64,000 bases of DNA, from contig NZ_SORE01000006.1 of NCBI RefSeq assembly GCF_004366595.1, positions 62,001 to 126,000 of the forward strand. The letters run 5' to 3'. Source of the stretch: Paraburkholderia rhizosphaerae. Its GTDB lineage: Bacteria; Pseudomonadota; Gammaproteobacteria; Burkholderiales; Burkholderiaceae. The notes below the pieces were generated by a model. That model saw only the letters and a list, made by a program, of their open reading frames with translations. It searched no databases and was not told the origin of the DNA. The first letter of the stretch is position 1. The number at the start of each line of letters is the position of its first letter. This document shows positions 52,425-59,966 of this stretch, piece after piece. The position numbers and the translations under genes were made by a program.

Positions 52425-54115
52425 GATGTGTCTTCGGTTGCCGATACCGGGTGCCGCATCTCACGTCCGGCGTGTTCGACCAGCGCGCCGTAAGAACGGT
52501 ACCTTCGATACAGTTGTTCATAGGCCGCGCGTGCTTTCGCGTTGGGCTGGTAGACGTGCTCGAAGCCCGCGCCCATGCAGCGTTGCGCGTGTTCCGCGGT
52601 GTCGTGAATGCCGGCCGCGACAGCTGCGAACATCGCGGCGCCGAGCGCGACCGCCTGGTCCGCCGCGGTGACCCGAATCTCCTTACCGAACACGTCGGCG
52701 GCGATCTGCATGTTCAGCGGCGATTTCCTTGCGACGCCGCCGACTGCGATCACGTCGTCGATGCGAATGCCTTCCTCCTGGAAGCGCTCGATGATCGCTC
52801 GCGCGCCAAACGATGTCGCCTCGATCAGCGCGCGATAGACCTTCGGCGCATCGCTGCCGAGCGATAGCCCGAACAGCGCGCCGCGCAATGTCTGATCGGC
52901 ATAAGGCGTGCGGCGCCCATTCAGCCAGTCGACCGCGACGATGCCGGTGGTCAGCGGGTCTTCGTTGGCGGCGGCCTGTTCAAGCGCGGGCAGGATGCGC
53001 GTCGCCAGTTCGTCGCTGATGTCGCTGTCGCCGAGCAGACCGAGTGGCCACGACAACAACCGGCGGAACCACGCGAACACGTCGCCGAACGCGGATTGGC
53101 CGGCCTCCAGTCCGGTTAGCCCGCGAATAACGGAGCCATCGACCTGGCCGCAAATGCCGCGCACCACGCGTTCGCCGATCTCGTCGGTCGGCACGACCAC
53201 GATGTCGCAGGTCGACGTGCCCATCACCTTCACCAGCGTGTGCGCGTGCGCGCCCGCGCCGACGGCGCCCATATGCGCATCGAACGCACCGATCCCGACG
53301 ATTACATCAGGCGACAGGCCGAGCTTCTCTGCCCATTCGTGCGTCAGGCGACCGGCCGGCTCATCCGCGGTGTAGGTGTCCCGGTAGAGCCGCTCACGAA
53401 TACCCGTTAGAAGCGGATCGAGACGGGACAGAAATGCTTCGCTCGGCAGTCCATCAAACGACTCGTGCCACATCGCCTTATGACCCGCCGCGCAGCGACT
53501 GCGCCGCAATTGCGCGGGCTGTGTGGTTCCGGTCAGCAGCGCCGGCATCCAGTCGCAGTGTTCGACCCAGCTGTGCGCGTGCGCGTGGACTTGCGGATCG
53601 ACGCGGAACACATGCAGCATGTTTGCCCAAAACCATTCGGCCGAATACACGCCGCCCACATAGCGCGTAAAGTCCTCACCCCCCCAGCCGTGTGCGAGCG
53701 CGTTGATTTCGTCGGCCTCGCGCACGGCGGAATGGTCTTTCCACAGCACGAACATCGCGTTCGGATTGTCGCGAAACGGCTCGGTTAGCGACAGCGGTGT
53801 TCCATCGCGGTCGACTGCAACCGACGTGGACCCGGTCGTCGCAATCGAGAGTCCCTTTACGCGTGCACGCACTGCATCGCCCGCGGCGCTCAGCGATTCG
53901 CGGACCGCTTGCGTCAACGCTTCGATATAGTCGAGCGGATGCTGTCGATAGATGCCGTGATCGGCGTCGCAGTATTGGCCCTCGCTCCATCGTCGATAGA
54001 AAGCGACGGCGCTGCCGCGCTGTTCGCCGGTCGCGGCATCGACGACCAGACTCCGGCACGAGTCGGTGCCGAAGTCGACGCCGACAACAAAAGTGGATTC
54101 GTCGCGATGCGTCAT
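52409..54115 (-). CDS. araB: Ribulokinase (AraB-type FGGY kinase)
   Basis: An FGGY carbohydrate kinase of 568 residues, the normal AraB length. The N-terminal phosphate-1 motif is VGVDFGTDSCRSLVVD. Other AraB features are LWKDHSAVREADEINALA and EWFWANMLHVFR. The C-terminal FGGY region reads IDDVIAVGGVARKSPLNMQIAADVFGKEI. It phosphorylates L-ribulose (some members also D-ribulose or ribitol). It overlaps araD and abuts the permease gene by one base. No araA isomerase is present, so its ketose must come from another route. Confidence 0.9.
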   Translation of the reverse strand: MTHRDESTFVVGVDFGTDSCRSLVVDAATGEQRGSAVAFYRRWSEGQYCDADHGIYRQHPLDYIEALTQAVRESLSAAGDAVRARVKGLSIATTGSTSVAVDRDGTPLSLTEPFRDNPNAMFVLWKDHSAVREADEINALAHGWGGEDFTRYVGGVYSAEWFWANMLHVFRVDPQVHAHAHSWVEHCDWMPALLTGTTQPAQLRRSRCAAGHKAMWHESFDGLPSEAFLSRLDPLLTGIRERLYRDTYTADEPAGRLTHEWAEKLGLSPDVIVGIGAFDAHMGAVGAGAHAHTLVKVMGTSTCDIVVVPTDEIGERVVRGICGQVDGSVIRGLTGLEAGQSAFGDVFAWFRRLLSWPLGLLGDSDISDELATRILPALEQAAANEDPLTTGIVAVDWLNGRRTPYADQTLRGALFGLSLGSDAPKVYRALIEATSFGARAIIERFQEEGIRIDDVIAVGGVARKSPLNMQIAADVFGKEIRVTAADQAVALGAAMFAAVAAGIHDTAEHAQRCMGAGFEHVYQPNAKARAAYEQLYRRYRSYGALVEHAGREMRHPVSATEDTSCSLN

Positions 54116-54116
54116 G

Positions 54117-55154
54117 TCAGTTCGCCGCTCCCTTTTGCCGCCATTTGTCGAGAATCACCGCGAGAACGATGACGACGCCTTTCGCGACGTACTGCCAGAA
54201 AGACGACAAGCCAAGGATGGTGAGCCCGTTGTTCATCACGCCGATAATCAGCGCGCCGACGACGGTTCCCCAGATCGTGCCGACTCCGCCCATCAGACTC
54301 GTGCCACCGAGTACGACGGCAGCGATCGCATCGAGTTCGTAGCCGGTCCCCCAATTGCCGCTTGCTGCATAGAGCTTGCTTGCCGACATCGCCCCCGCCA
54401 GCCCGGAAAACAGCCCGCTGATCGAATAGACGAACAGCAGCACACCGCGCACGCGAATACCGGTCAGTCGTGCAGCTTGCGGGCTGCCACCGACCGAATA
54501 GATATGAATGCCCAATACGGTCTTTCGAAGGATCACCCAGGAAATCAGCACGACGGCGACGGCGATCCAGATCAGCCACGGTACATGCAGAAAATCGTCG
54601 TTGCCGATCCATTCAAAGCTTGGAATCGAGTTGTTCAGTACCGTGGTGCCGTCCGACAGCAGATACGCGGCGCCGCGAAACGCGGTCATCGTGCCAAGCG
54701 TGACGACGAACGGATTGATATCGAGGAACGCGACCATCACGCCGTTGAGCGCGCCCATCACCAGTCCGGAGACGATAAACACCGGAATGGACCACACCGC
54801 AAGGCTGCCCATCAACGACAACTGCATGCCGAGCACCGCGGACACGGCGAGAATCGAGCCGACGGACAGGTCGATGCCGGCAGTCAGCACGACAAATGTC
54901 ATGCCGGCCGCGAGCACCAGATTGATCGCGACCTGTCGGAGCACGTTCATCGTGTTGTCGGCGGTCGCGAAGTTCGATGTGCCGTCGGCACTGAAGTGCA
55001 CCGTCAGGAAATAGAAGACGACATACAGCACGACCAGAACCGGCAGCATGCCCAGACGATGCAGAAGCGCTCGCGCGGAGAAAGAGCGTGTTCCGAAAGG
55101 GGGCGCGTCGGCGCTCATCGGAGGGCTGCCGCGCGTTTCAGTGGTTTCAGCCAT
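54117..55154 (-). CDS. Sugar ABC transporter permease (RbsC family)
   Basis: An inner-membrane permease of 345 residues with about eight to ten helices. The family segments are NLVLAAGMTFVVLTAGIDLSVGSILAVSAV and ELDAIAAVVLGGTSLMGGVGTIWGTVVGA. A Pro/Ser-rich cytoplasmic leader precedes the first helix. ATG 55154 is chosen because GGAGGA lies 11 bases upstream and it limits overlap with the ATPase gene to 8 bases. It pairs with the ATPase and binding protein upstream. Confidence 0.9.
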   Translation of the reverse strand: MAETTETRGSPPMSADAPPFGTRSFSARALLHRLGMLPVLVVLYVVFYFLTVHFSADGTSNFATADNTMNVLRQVAINLVLAAGMTFVVLTAGIDLSVGSILAVSAVLGMQLSLMGSLAVWSIPVFIVSGLVMGALNGVMVAFLDINPFVVTLGTMTAFRGAAYLLSDGTTVLNNSIPSFEWIGNDDFLHVPWLIWIAVAVVLISWVILRKTVLGIHIYSVGGSPQAARLTGIRVRGVLLFVYSISGLFSGLAGAMSASKLYAASGNWGTGYELDAIAAVVLGGTSLMGGVGTIWGTVVGALIIGVMNNGLTILGLSSFWQYVAKGVVIVLAVILDKWRQKGAAN

Positions 55155-56694
55155 GGTGGGTGTGTTCCTCCGGTCGTTCATGATTGGTCGTTGCGACGGA
55201 GTCGGTATCGGTCGCGAGACGCATGATGTTTTCCTGCGTGATCGATTCGCCTGCGAGCTCGCCGGTGATCGTCCCTTCGCGCATCACGAGCACGCGGTCG
55301 CAGATGCCAATGACCTCCGGCAGTTCGCTCGAGATGACAATCACGGCGACGCCCGATTCGGCGAGCGCGTGGATGATTTGATAGATCTCGCTCTTGGCGC
55401 CGATGTCGACGCCACGCGTCGGTTCGTCGAGGATCAGCACCTTCGGGCCGATTTCTAGCCAGCGTGCGAGCAGGACCTTTTGCTGGTTGCCGCCCGAAAG
55501 ACGGGCGACCGGCAGTTCCAGATGTGATGTCTTGACGTTCAGGCGCGCAACCGCTTTTTTTGCGCGCCCTTTCAGCGCTTTGTGATCGACAAGGCCGAAT
55601 CGCGAATGACGGCCCGCGACGTTGAGGATCGCGTTTTCGCGCACGCCCAGGTGCAGAAAGAGGCCGAGTGTCTTGCGGTCCTCCGGCACGTACGCGATAC
55701 CGGCGTTCATCGCGGCGCGCGGATTGGATAGGTCGATGGGTTTGCCGTCGAGTTGTATCGTGCCGGACGTCCTGGCATCCGCGCCGAAGATCAGGCGCGC
55801 GAGCTCGGTCCGCCCGGCGCCGACAAGACCTGCGAGGCCCAGCACTTCACCGCGACCGACGGCGAATGTCGCCGGTTTGATCTTGCCGCCGCCGACGCCT
55901 TCCACTTTAAGCACGGCCTCGCGGGGGTAAGACGTCGCGTGACGTGCGTGCTTGTAAAAGTCGTCGAGAGGACGGCCGACCATCATTTGCACGAGCCGCT
56001 TCGAGTCGAGCGCGTCGCGCGCCAGTTCGCCGACATACTTGCCGTCGCGCAGCACCGTCACGCGATCCGCAAGTGCATAGACTTCGGCCATTCGATGGCT
56101 GATGTAAATAACCGCCATTCCTTCGTCGCGCAGCCGGCGCACGACGGAAAACAGATGCTCCGCCTCGCGGTCCGACAGCGCGGCGGTGGGTTCGTCCATG
56201 ATCAGTACACGACCGTGATGGATCAGTGCCCGTGCAATCTCGACCTGCTGTTGTTCGGCAATAGAAAGCGCGCCTGCCCTTGCCGACGCATGAAACTTCG
56301 CGCCAAGCTGGCGCAGTACCTCGTCGGTGCGACGCATCATCGATGCACGGTCCGAAAAGCCGAACCGCGAGCGCGGCTCGCTGCCCATAAAGACGTTTTC
56401 CGCAACCGACATATGCGGCGCGACCGCGAGTTCCTGATAGATCAGGCTGATTCCGTGCGCGCGGCTCGCGGCTGGATTCGCGAGACGGACCGCGTTGCCG
56501 TCGATCCGGATCTCGCCTGCATCGGGCTGGTACATGCCCGAGAGGATTTTCATCAGCGTGCTTTTGCCGGCGCCGTTCTCTCCCATTAGCGCGTGAATCT
56601 CGCCGGGATGCACCGTCAATTTGACGTCGGACAGCGCGCGCGTCGCGCCGAAGGACTTGTCGACGCCGGACATTTGCAAAACAGGAGTGGTCAT
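55147..56694 (-). CDS. Sugar ABC transporter ATPase (RbsA/XylG family, duplicated)
   Basis: A 515-residue ATPase with two nucleotide-binding domains in one chain. The first has GENGAGKST, signature SIAEQQQVEIARAL and Walker B LIMDEPTAAL. The second has the degenerate P-loop GLVGAGRTE with arginine, usual for this family, plus LSGGNQQKVLLARWL and LILDEPTRGVD. ATG 56694 is preferred over ATG 56700 because AGGG then sits 6 bases upstream. The long in-frame extension to 56814 is not conserved. Confidence 0.92.
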   Translation of the reverse strand: MTTPVLQMSGVDKSFGATRALSDVKLTVHPGEIHALMGENGAGKSTLMKILSGMYQPDAGEIRIDGNAVRLANPAASRAHGISLIYQELAVAPHMSVAENVFMGSEPRSRFGFSDRASMMRRTDEVLRQLGAKFHASARAGALSIAEQQQVEIARALIHHGRVLIMDEPTAALSDREAEHLFSVVRRLRDEGMAVIYISHRMAEVYALADRVTVLRDGKYVGELARDALDSKRLVQMMVGRPLDDFYKHARHATSYPREAVLKVEGVGGGKIKPATFAVGRGEVLGLAGLVGAGRTELARLIFGADARTSGTIQLDGKPIDLSNPRAAMNAGIAYVPEDRKTLGLFLHLGVRENAILNVAGRHSRFGLVDHKALKGRAKKAVARLNVKTSHLELPVARLSGGNQQKVLLARWLEIGPKVLILDEPTRGVDIGAKSEIYQIIHALAESGVAVIVISSELPEVIGICDRVLVMREGTITGELAGESITQENIMRLATDTDSVATTNHERPEEHTHHG

Positions 56695-56773
56695 CGTCAT
56701 CCCTAACTTGCGGACGGCGAGTGGGTATGAAGCCGCGCGCTCGCCGTGACCCGTATCACAATGCCTCTTCTGC

Positions 56774-57715
56774 CTAGTCGCGGATCCAGCCTTGATACGT
56801 TGCGACGTTCGCACGGGTGATCGGCGGCGTCGGCAGCAACTTGACCTTGTCCTTTGGCGGATGGCCGTTCATCAGCGCGTAGCCGACGTCGACGGCCTGC
56901 GCGGCCATACCGTTCGGGTCCTGCGCCGGCGACACGACGAACAGCGATTGCGGCGTCTTCAGCGCCTGAATGCCATCGGGGCCACCGTCGACGCCGCCGA
57001 TCAGCTTGATGTCGCTGCGCTTCGCTTGCTTGATGGCGAGTTCCGCGCCGATCGCGGTGGGGTCGTTGACGCCGAATACCGCGTCGATCTTCGGATAAGC
57101 AGCAAGCAGATTGGACATCGACGTCAGGCCGCCATCGCGACTGCCACCGGCGTTCTGGTTATCCGACAGGATCTTGATCGCCGGGAATTTTTTCAGTTCG
57201 GTTTTGCAACCGGTGACGCGATCGATGATCGACGAGACCGGCGGTCCGTTCACGATTACGATGCTGCCTTTGCCGTTCATCTGCTGGGCGATGTACTTGC
57301 ACGACTCTCCGCCGGCCATCGTGTTGTCCGACATGACGGTTGCGTCGGCGCCTTCGGCGCTGACGTCGACAGCGACAACGACGATGCCTGCTTTCTGGGC
57401 CTTCTTCACTTCGGGCCCGATGCCCTTCGAATCGGCCGCGCCGAGAATGATCAGATCGACCTTGTTCGCGATGAAGTTGTCGATCTGGCCGACCTGGGTG
57501 TTCAGGTCATATTTGGCCGAGACGACGGTGACTTGCGCGTTCGGGTTGATCTTGTGCGCTTCGCGGGTGACGCTTTGGCCGACTGCGACGAAGTAGGGGT
57601 TGGCCAGATCGCCGACCGTCACGCCGACAGATTTCAACTGGCGGTCACCGGCGTGCGCGCCTGCGGCGAACGCAAAGAGGCTGGTGGCGAGCAGACAGGC
57701 AAGGCTTTTCTTCAT
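56774..57715 (-). CDS. Periplasmic sugar-binding protein (RbsB-like)
   Basis: A 313-residue class I pentose/hexose binding protein (Peripla_BP_4). The signal peptide ends AHA-GDRQLKS. The core includes GVTVGDLANPYFVAVGQSV, the ligand-contact region DVSAEGADATVMSDN and GGVDGGPDGIQALKT. AAGGAGA precedes ATG 57715. It is first in the operon, behind a promoter with DeoR-type operators. Ribose, ribitol, arabitol and related sugars are all possible ligands. Confidence 0.92.
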   Translation of the reverse strand: MKKSLACLLATSLFAFAAGAHAGDRQLKSVGVTVGDLANPYFVAVGQSVTREAHKINPNAQVTVVSAKYDLNTQVGQIDNFIANKVDLIILGAADSKGIGPEVKKAQKAGIVVVAVDVSAEGADATVMSDNTMAGGESCKYIAQQMNGKGSIVIVNGPPVSSIIDRVTGCKTELKKFPAIKILSDNQNAGGSRDGGLTSMSNLLAAYPKIDAVFGVNDPTAIGAELAIKQAKRSDIKLIGGVDGGPDGIQALKTPQSLFVVSPAQDPNGMAAQAVDVGYALMNGHPPKDKVKLLPTPPITRANVATYQGWIRD

Positions 57716-57760
57716 TGACGTCTCCTTGATTTGGTGTAGGTAGAGGCCGCTGCACAAGCG

Positions 57761-57828
57761 ATGTTCGATTGTTCTTGTAAACGAACATTATCAAACATGA
57801 AAGAACTATATCAATCATGTTCGAACAT
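57761..57828 (-). promoter_or_regulatory. Promoter and GlpR/DeoR-type operators of the pentose operon
   Basis: Reading the minus strand, TTGATA (57809-57814) and GATAAT (57787-57792) are spaced by 16 bases. Half sites ATGTTCG (57761-57767) and CGAACAT (57782-57788) form an inverted repeat covering the -10 and start region. A perfect palindrome ATGTTCGAACAT (57817-57828) sits just upstream of the -35. These half sites equal those of the E. coli GlpR operator consensus, which is a DeoR-family regulator. Confidence 0.7.
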
Positions 57829-57962
57829 TGGAATGGATTTTTATGATGCGGTGCAGCGTGGGGAGTGCAAGGCTGGGAGAGGGCGCCTCGAAGCGGATTG
57901 GGTGGGCTGCATTCTGGTTGTCACCACGTTGGTGCTTCCCTCCGCGCATTCGAGGAAAATAG

Positions 57963-58187
57963 ATCGGATCGCTAACTAACCCGGGTCACGATCTCAAACG
58001 AGACGATGAACTTTGGGACGGAGAAGGGGAGAAGTGGCGAACCCACGGGCGGCGTTGTCTTGATATCTATCCGGATGCGCCGTGGATTCGTCTGGCGGGG
58101 CGATGGCTGGAGAAGGCGGGTTTTCCGATCTCTGGCCGCGTTCGTGTAGAAGTCAAGCAGGGCAAACTCACGATCACGCCGGCTTGA
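57963..58187 (+). pseudogene. SymE-type toxin remnant, N-terminus missing
   Basis: An open frame of 74 codons between stops. Its last 40 residues (APWIRLAGRWLEKAGF and GRVRVEVKQGKLTITPA) match the C-terminal SpoVT/AbrB-like fold of the SymE toxin family, widespread in Burkholderia. The family usually has an ATG followed by a Pro-rich head; here there is no ATG, GTG or TTG start in the frame and a TAG lies at 57960-57962. It is therefore most likely a decayed copy, though an unconventional start cannot be excluded. Codons are ordinary for the region. Confidence 0.55.
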
Positions 58188-58191
58188 TGTG

Positions 58192-58230
58192 AAAACGCGA
58201 GGGCCGGAGATTGACGCACTCCGGCCCTCG
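58192..58230 (-). terminator. Rho-independent terminator of the entericidin gene
   Basis: A perfect 12-bp stem (58198-58209 with 58219-58230, 9-base loop), followed on the minus strand by a short T-run (58192-58195). It lies 38 bases past the entericidin stop. Confidence 0.7.
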
Positions 58231-58268
58231 ACGGGATCACTACTGCTTGAAAGAAATTCGCTGGGACT

Positions 58269-58397
58269 TCAGAGCGCCTTCTTGACGGCGTTGGCTGAGT
58301 CAGTCAGGTCCTTGCCGGCGCCCCCGACAGTATTGCAGCCCGCCAATGCAAGCAGGCTACTGAACAGCAACGAAATAGCTACCAAGCGCTTAAGCAT
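58269..58397 (-). CDS. Entericidin A/B-family lipoprotein
   Basis: A 42-residue lipoprotein. The signal peptide MLKRLVAISLLFSSLLALAG leads to lipidated Cys21 in a LALAGC lipobox. The mature peptide CNTVGGAGKDLTDSANAVKK is the entericidin pattern (CNT-x-G-G-x-G-D). Entericidins are toxin/antidote-type membrane lipoproteins linked to stationary-phase lysis in E. coli; in Burkholderia they are common single genes of unknown role. The Shine-Dalgarno GGAGG lies upstream of ATG 58397 and a terminator follows. Confidence 0.9.
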   Translation of the reverse strand: MLKRLVAISLLFSSLLALAGCNTVGGAGKDLTDSANAVKKAL

Positions 58398-58552
58398 ACT
58401 CACCTACCTCCGACCTGTTTTATTACGCGCCGGCGAATGTTTCCGGCGATACGAGAAAAAAAGACCCTTGGCTTCCGCCGTAGGGCCTTGATCGTTCTGG
58501 GGGATTCAGATCACCCAGTGTCCTTTCGAAAAATCTGGCGCGCCCGCTTCGG

Positions 58553-58987
58553 GTGGACCTTGCAGCCCTGGTCCTTGAAGGGCGGCGTCCAGTCGTACGG
58601 TTTGCGGGATCGGCCTATAAAATCAAAGGCTTACCGCATCTCGAATCTGGGTATCTTACCGCGAATCGAGGGTGGAGTACAAAAATTGCTGGGGCGGTCG
58701 CGGTACCGGGCGGTGAATGTCATCGTGACGGCAGCTACGGCCTGGCTACCTGTAGTGGGGATGTTCAGACGGGGAAGGCCCTGACGAAGCAAGAATTTTC
58801 ATCTGATCGTGCAGGGCGCAGCCAGGCTTTCGCGGCCCGTTTTCTTACGCGCGACTATAGCCAATCAGGCAGAACAGGAATATCAGGGCGCTCCAAGTAC
58901 AAAAGAACGACGCCCACCGAGCTACTGTCCAACGCCTGTAAGCAATCGCGTTCAAACTCGCAAAAGCAAACGCGGGTAGCCCTCTAA
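58553..58987 (+). CDS. Uncertain open reading frame, no recognised family
   Basis: Up to 144 codons from a GTG at 58553; the frame is open back to about 58490. The middle part (AYKIKGLPHLESGYLT and VPGGECHRDGSYGLATC) looks protein-like, but the ends are Arg/Ser/Thr-rich and the 3' end overlaps the PAAR gene on the other strand by 36 bases. There is no Shine-Dalgarno. It may be a degraded gene. The surrounding stretch 58398-58951 otherwise holds nothing I can name. Confidence 0.2.
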   Translation: MDLAALVLEGRRPVVRFAGSAYKIKGLPHLESGYLTANRGWSTKIAGAVAVPGGECHRDGSYGLATCSGDVQTGKALTKQEFSSDRAGRSQAFAARFLTRDYSQSGRTGISGRSKYKRTTPTELLSNACKQSRSNSQKQTRVAL

Positions 58988-59404
58988 CGCTGCACAACTC
59001 GCGCGAGCCGCTACCTGTTCGTCATACGCGCGCGATTGTGTGCTCGCGTCGCTTGCTTCGCCACGACTCGCGCTCGTTGAGCTCAATGCGGTGGCGTACC
59101 TTTCCGCTTCGTCATCGACCGTCGAATCGCCTGCATGCAACGCAATGATGAGCGGATGCTGTTCGCACTTGCAAAGCACAATATCGCCATGCAGTGCCAC
59201 TTCTCGCGTGTTCATGTAATTAAGGCGGGTGGGGCCACCTGCTTTAATGATAACGCCCGCGCTTTCGCATTTTCCGCAGTACGACTCACCGCCAATAAGC
59301 GCGACCTGGCGACCGTGAAACATGAAGTCCATTTCACAGCCATATGGCAGGATGACTCCGCCACTGGTCAGCGTGTCGCCGACGACCGCAATGCGACGTA
59401 GCAT
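58952..59404 (-). CDS. PAAR-domain protein (type VI secretion spike tip)
   Basis: A 150-residue protein. Residues 1-90 form a PAAR-type domain (RRIAVVGDTLTSGG, then HGRQVALIGGESYCGKCESAG and HGDIVLCKCEQHP). These are the short repeated strands that build the conical tip on VgrG, with Cys/His positions suited to zinc. Residues 95-150 are a charged, Ala/Ser-rich tail that could adapt cargo. ATG 59404 follows AAGGGGGA. It is nine bases after the other PAAR-like gene. No VgrG is in the window. Confidence 0.8.
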   Translation of the reverse strand: MLRRIAVVGDTLTSGGVILPYGCEMDFMFHGRQVALIGGESYCGKCESAGVIIKAGGPTRLNYMNTREVALHGDIVLCKCEQHPLIIALHAGDSTVDDEAERYATALSSTSASRGEASDASTQSRAYDEQVAARASCAALEGYPRLLLRV

Positions 59405-59413
59405 GATTCCCCC

Positions 59414-59752
59414 TTACTGGCGGGTGAGAGCAAAACCGTGTTCATCGACGGGCATGAAGATTGTCGATGTATGTGGCTCGCGACGCGGGATATCCGAAAT
59501 CGCGACACTTTTATCGAGCACGCTTCCAACAACCGCTGCGGAGCGGTCGTCAATTACCGCTGTGCCGCCCGCGCCATCCGCGATGACAGCCTCGCTCGCG
59601 TCGTTATAAGTAACGATATGTCCGACGCATGCGACGGGTAGCCCGCAAACCTTTACGCCCGCTCCACTCGTGACCCGTCCGCCGCGTTCGGTGCGCGCGC
59701 CGATCGTGGCGAACGGATAAAACGCGCCTTTGCGTTGCCGCTGTTCCGACAT
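59414..59752 (-). CDS. PAAR-like protein
   Basis: A 112-residue protein whose core (FATIGARTERGGRVTSGAGVKVCGLPVACVGHIV, then AVIADGAGGTAVIDDRSAAVVGSVLDKS) has the paired glycine-rich strands of PAAR proteins. The ATG at 59752 has GGAGAG 6 bases upstream. It is followed after nine bases by the second PAAR gene. Tandem PAAR genes of different type often serve different VgrG/effector pairs. Confidence 0.72.
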   Translation of the reverse strand: MSEQRQRKGAFYPFATIGARTERGGRVTSGAGVKVCGLPVACVGHIVTYNDASEAVIADGAGGTAVIDDRSAAVVGSVLDKSVAISDIPRREPHTSTIFMPVDEHGFALTRQ

Positions 59753-59966
59753 TTCCAACTCTCCGTGAGGTAGTGAAATTCTCCGGCCAGCGATGCGGCC
59801 GGCTGCGCGAAGGCGGCCTTCAGCCGCACGACTCGCAATCCTCGATGGAGCATGGAGAGATGCGCAATCAGTAAACCCTGAAAAAAGTTATGCAGTAGTC
59901 CGACGAGTTATCGGTTTTCTATTGAGGGGGCATCTTTGGAGCCGGCGTCCGCGCATCTGTTCCCGG
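59753..59966. other. Short intergenic region
   Basis: 214 bases between the 525-residue protein gene and the PAAR-like gene. No gene or terminator is evident, so read-through is possible. Confidence 0.4.
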
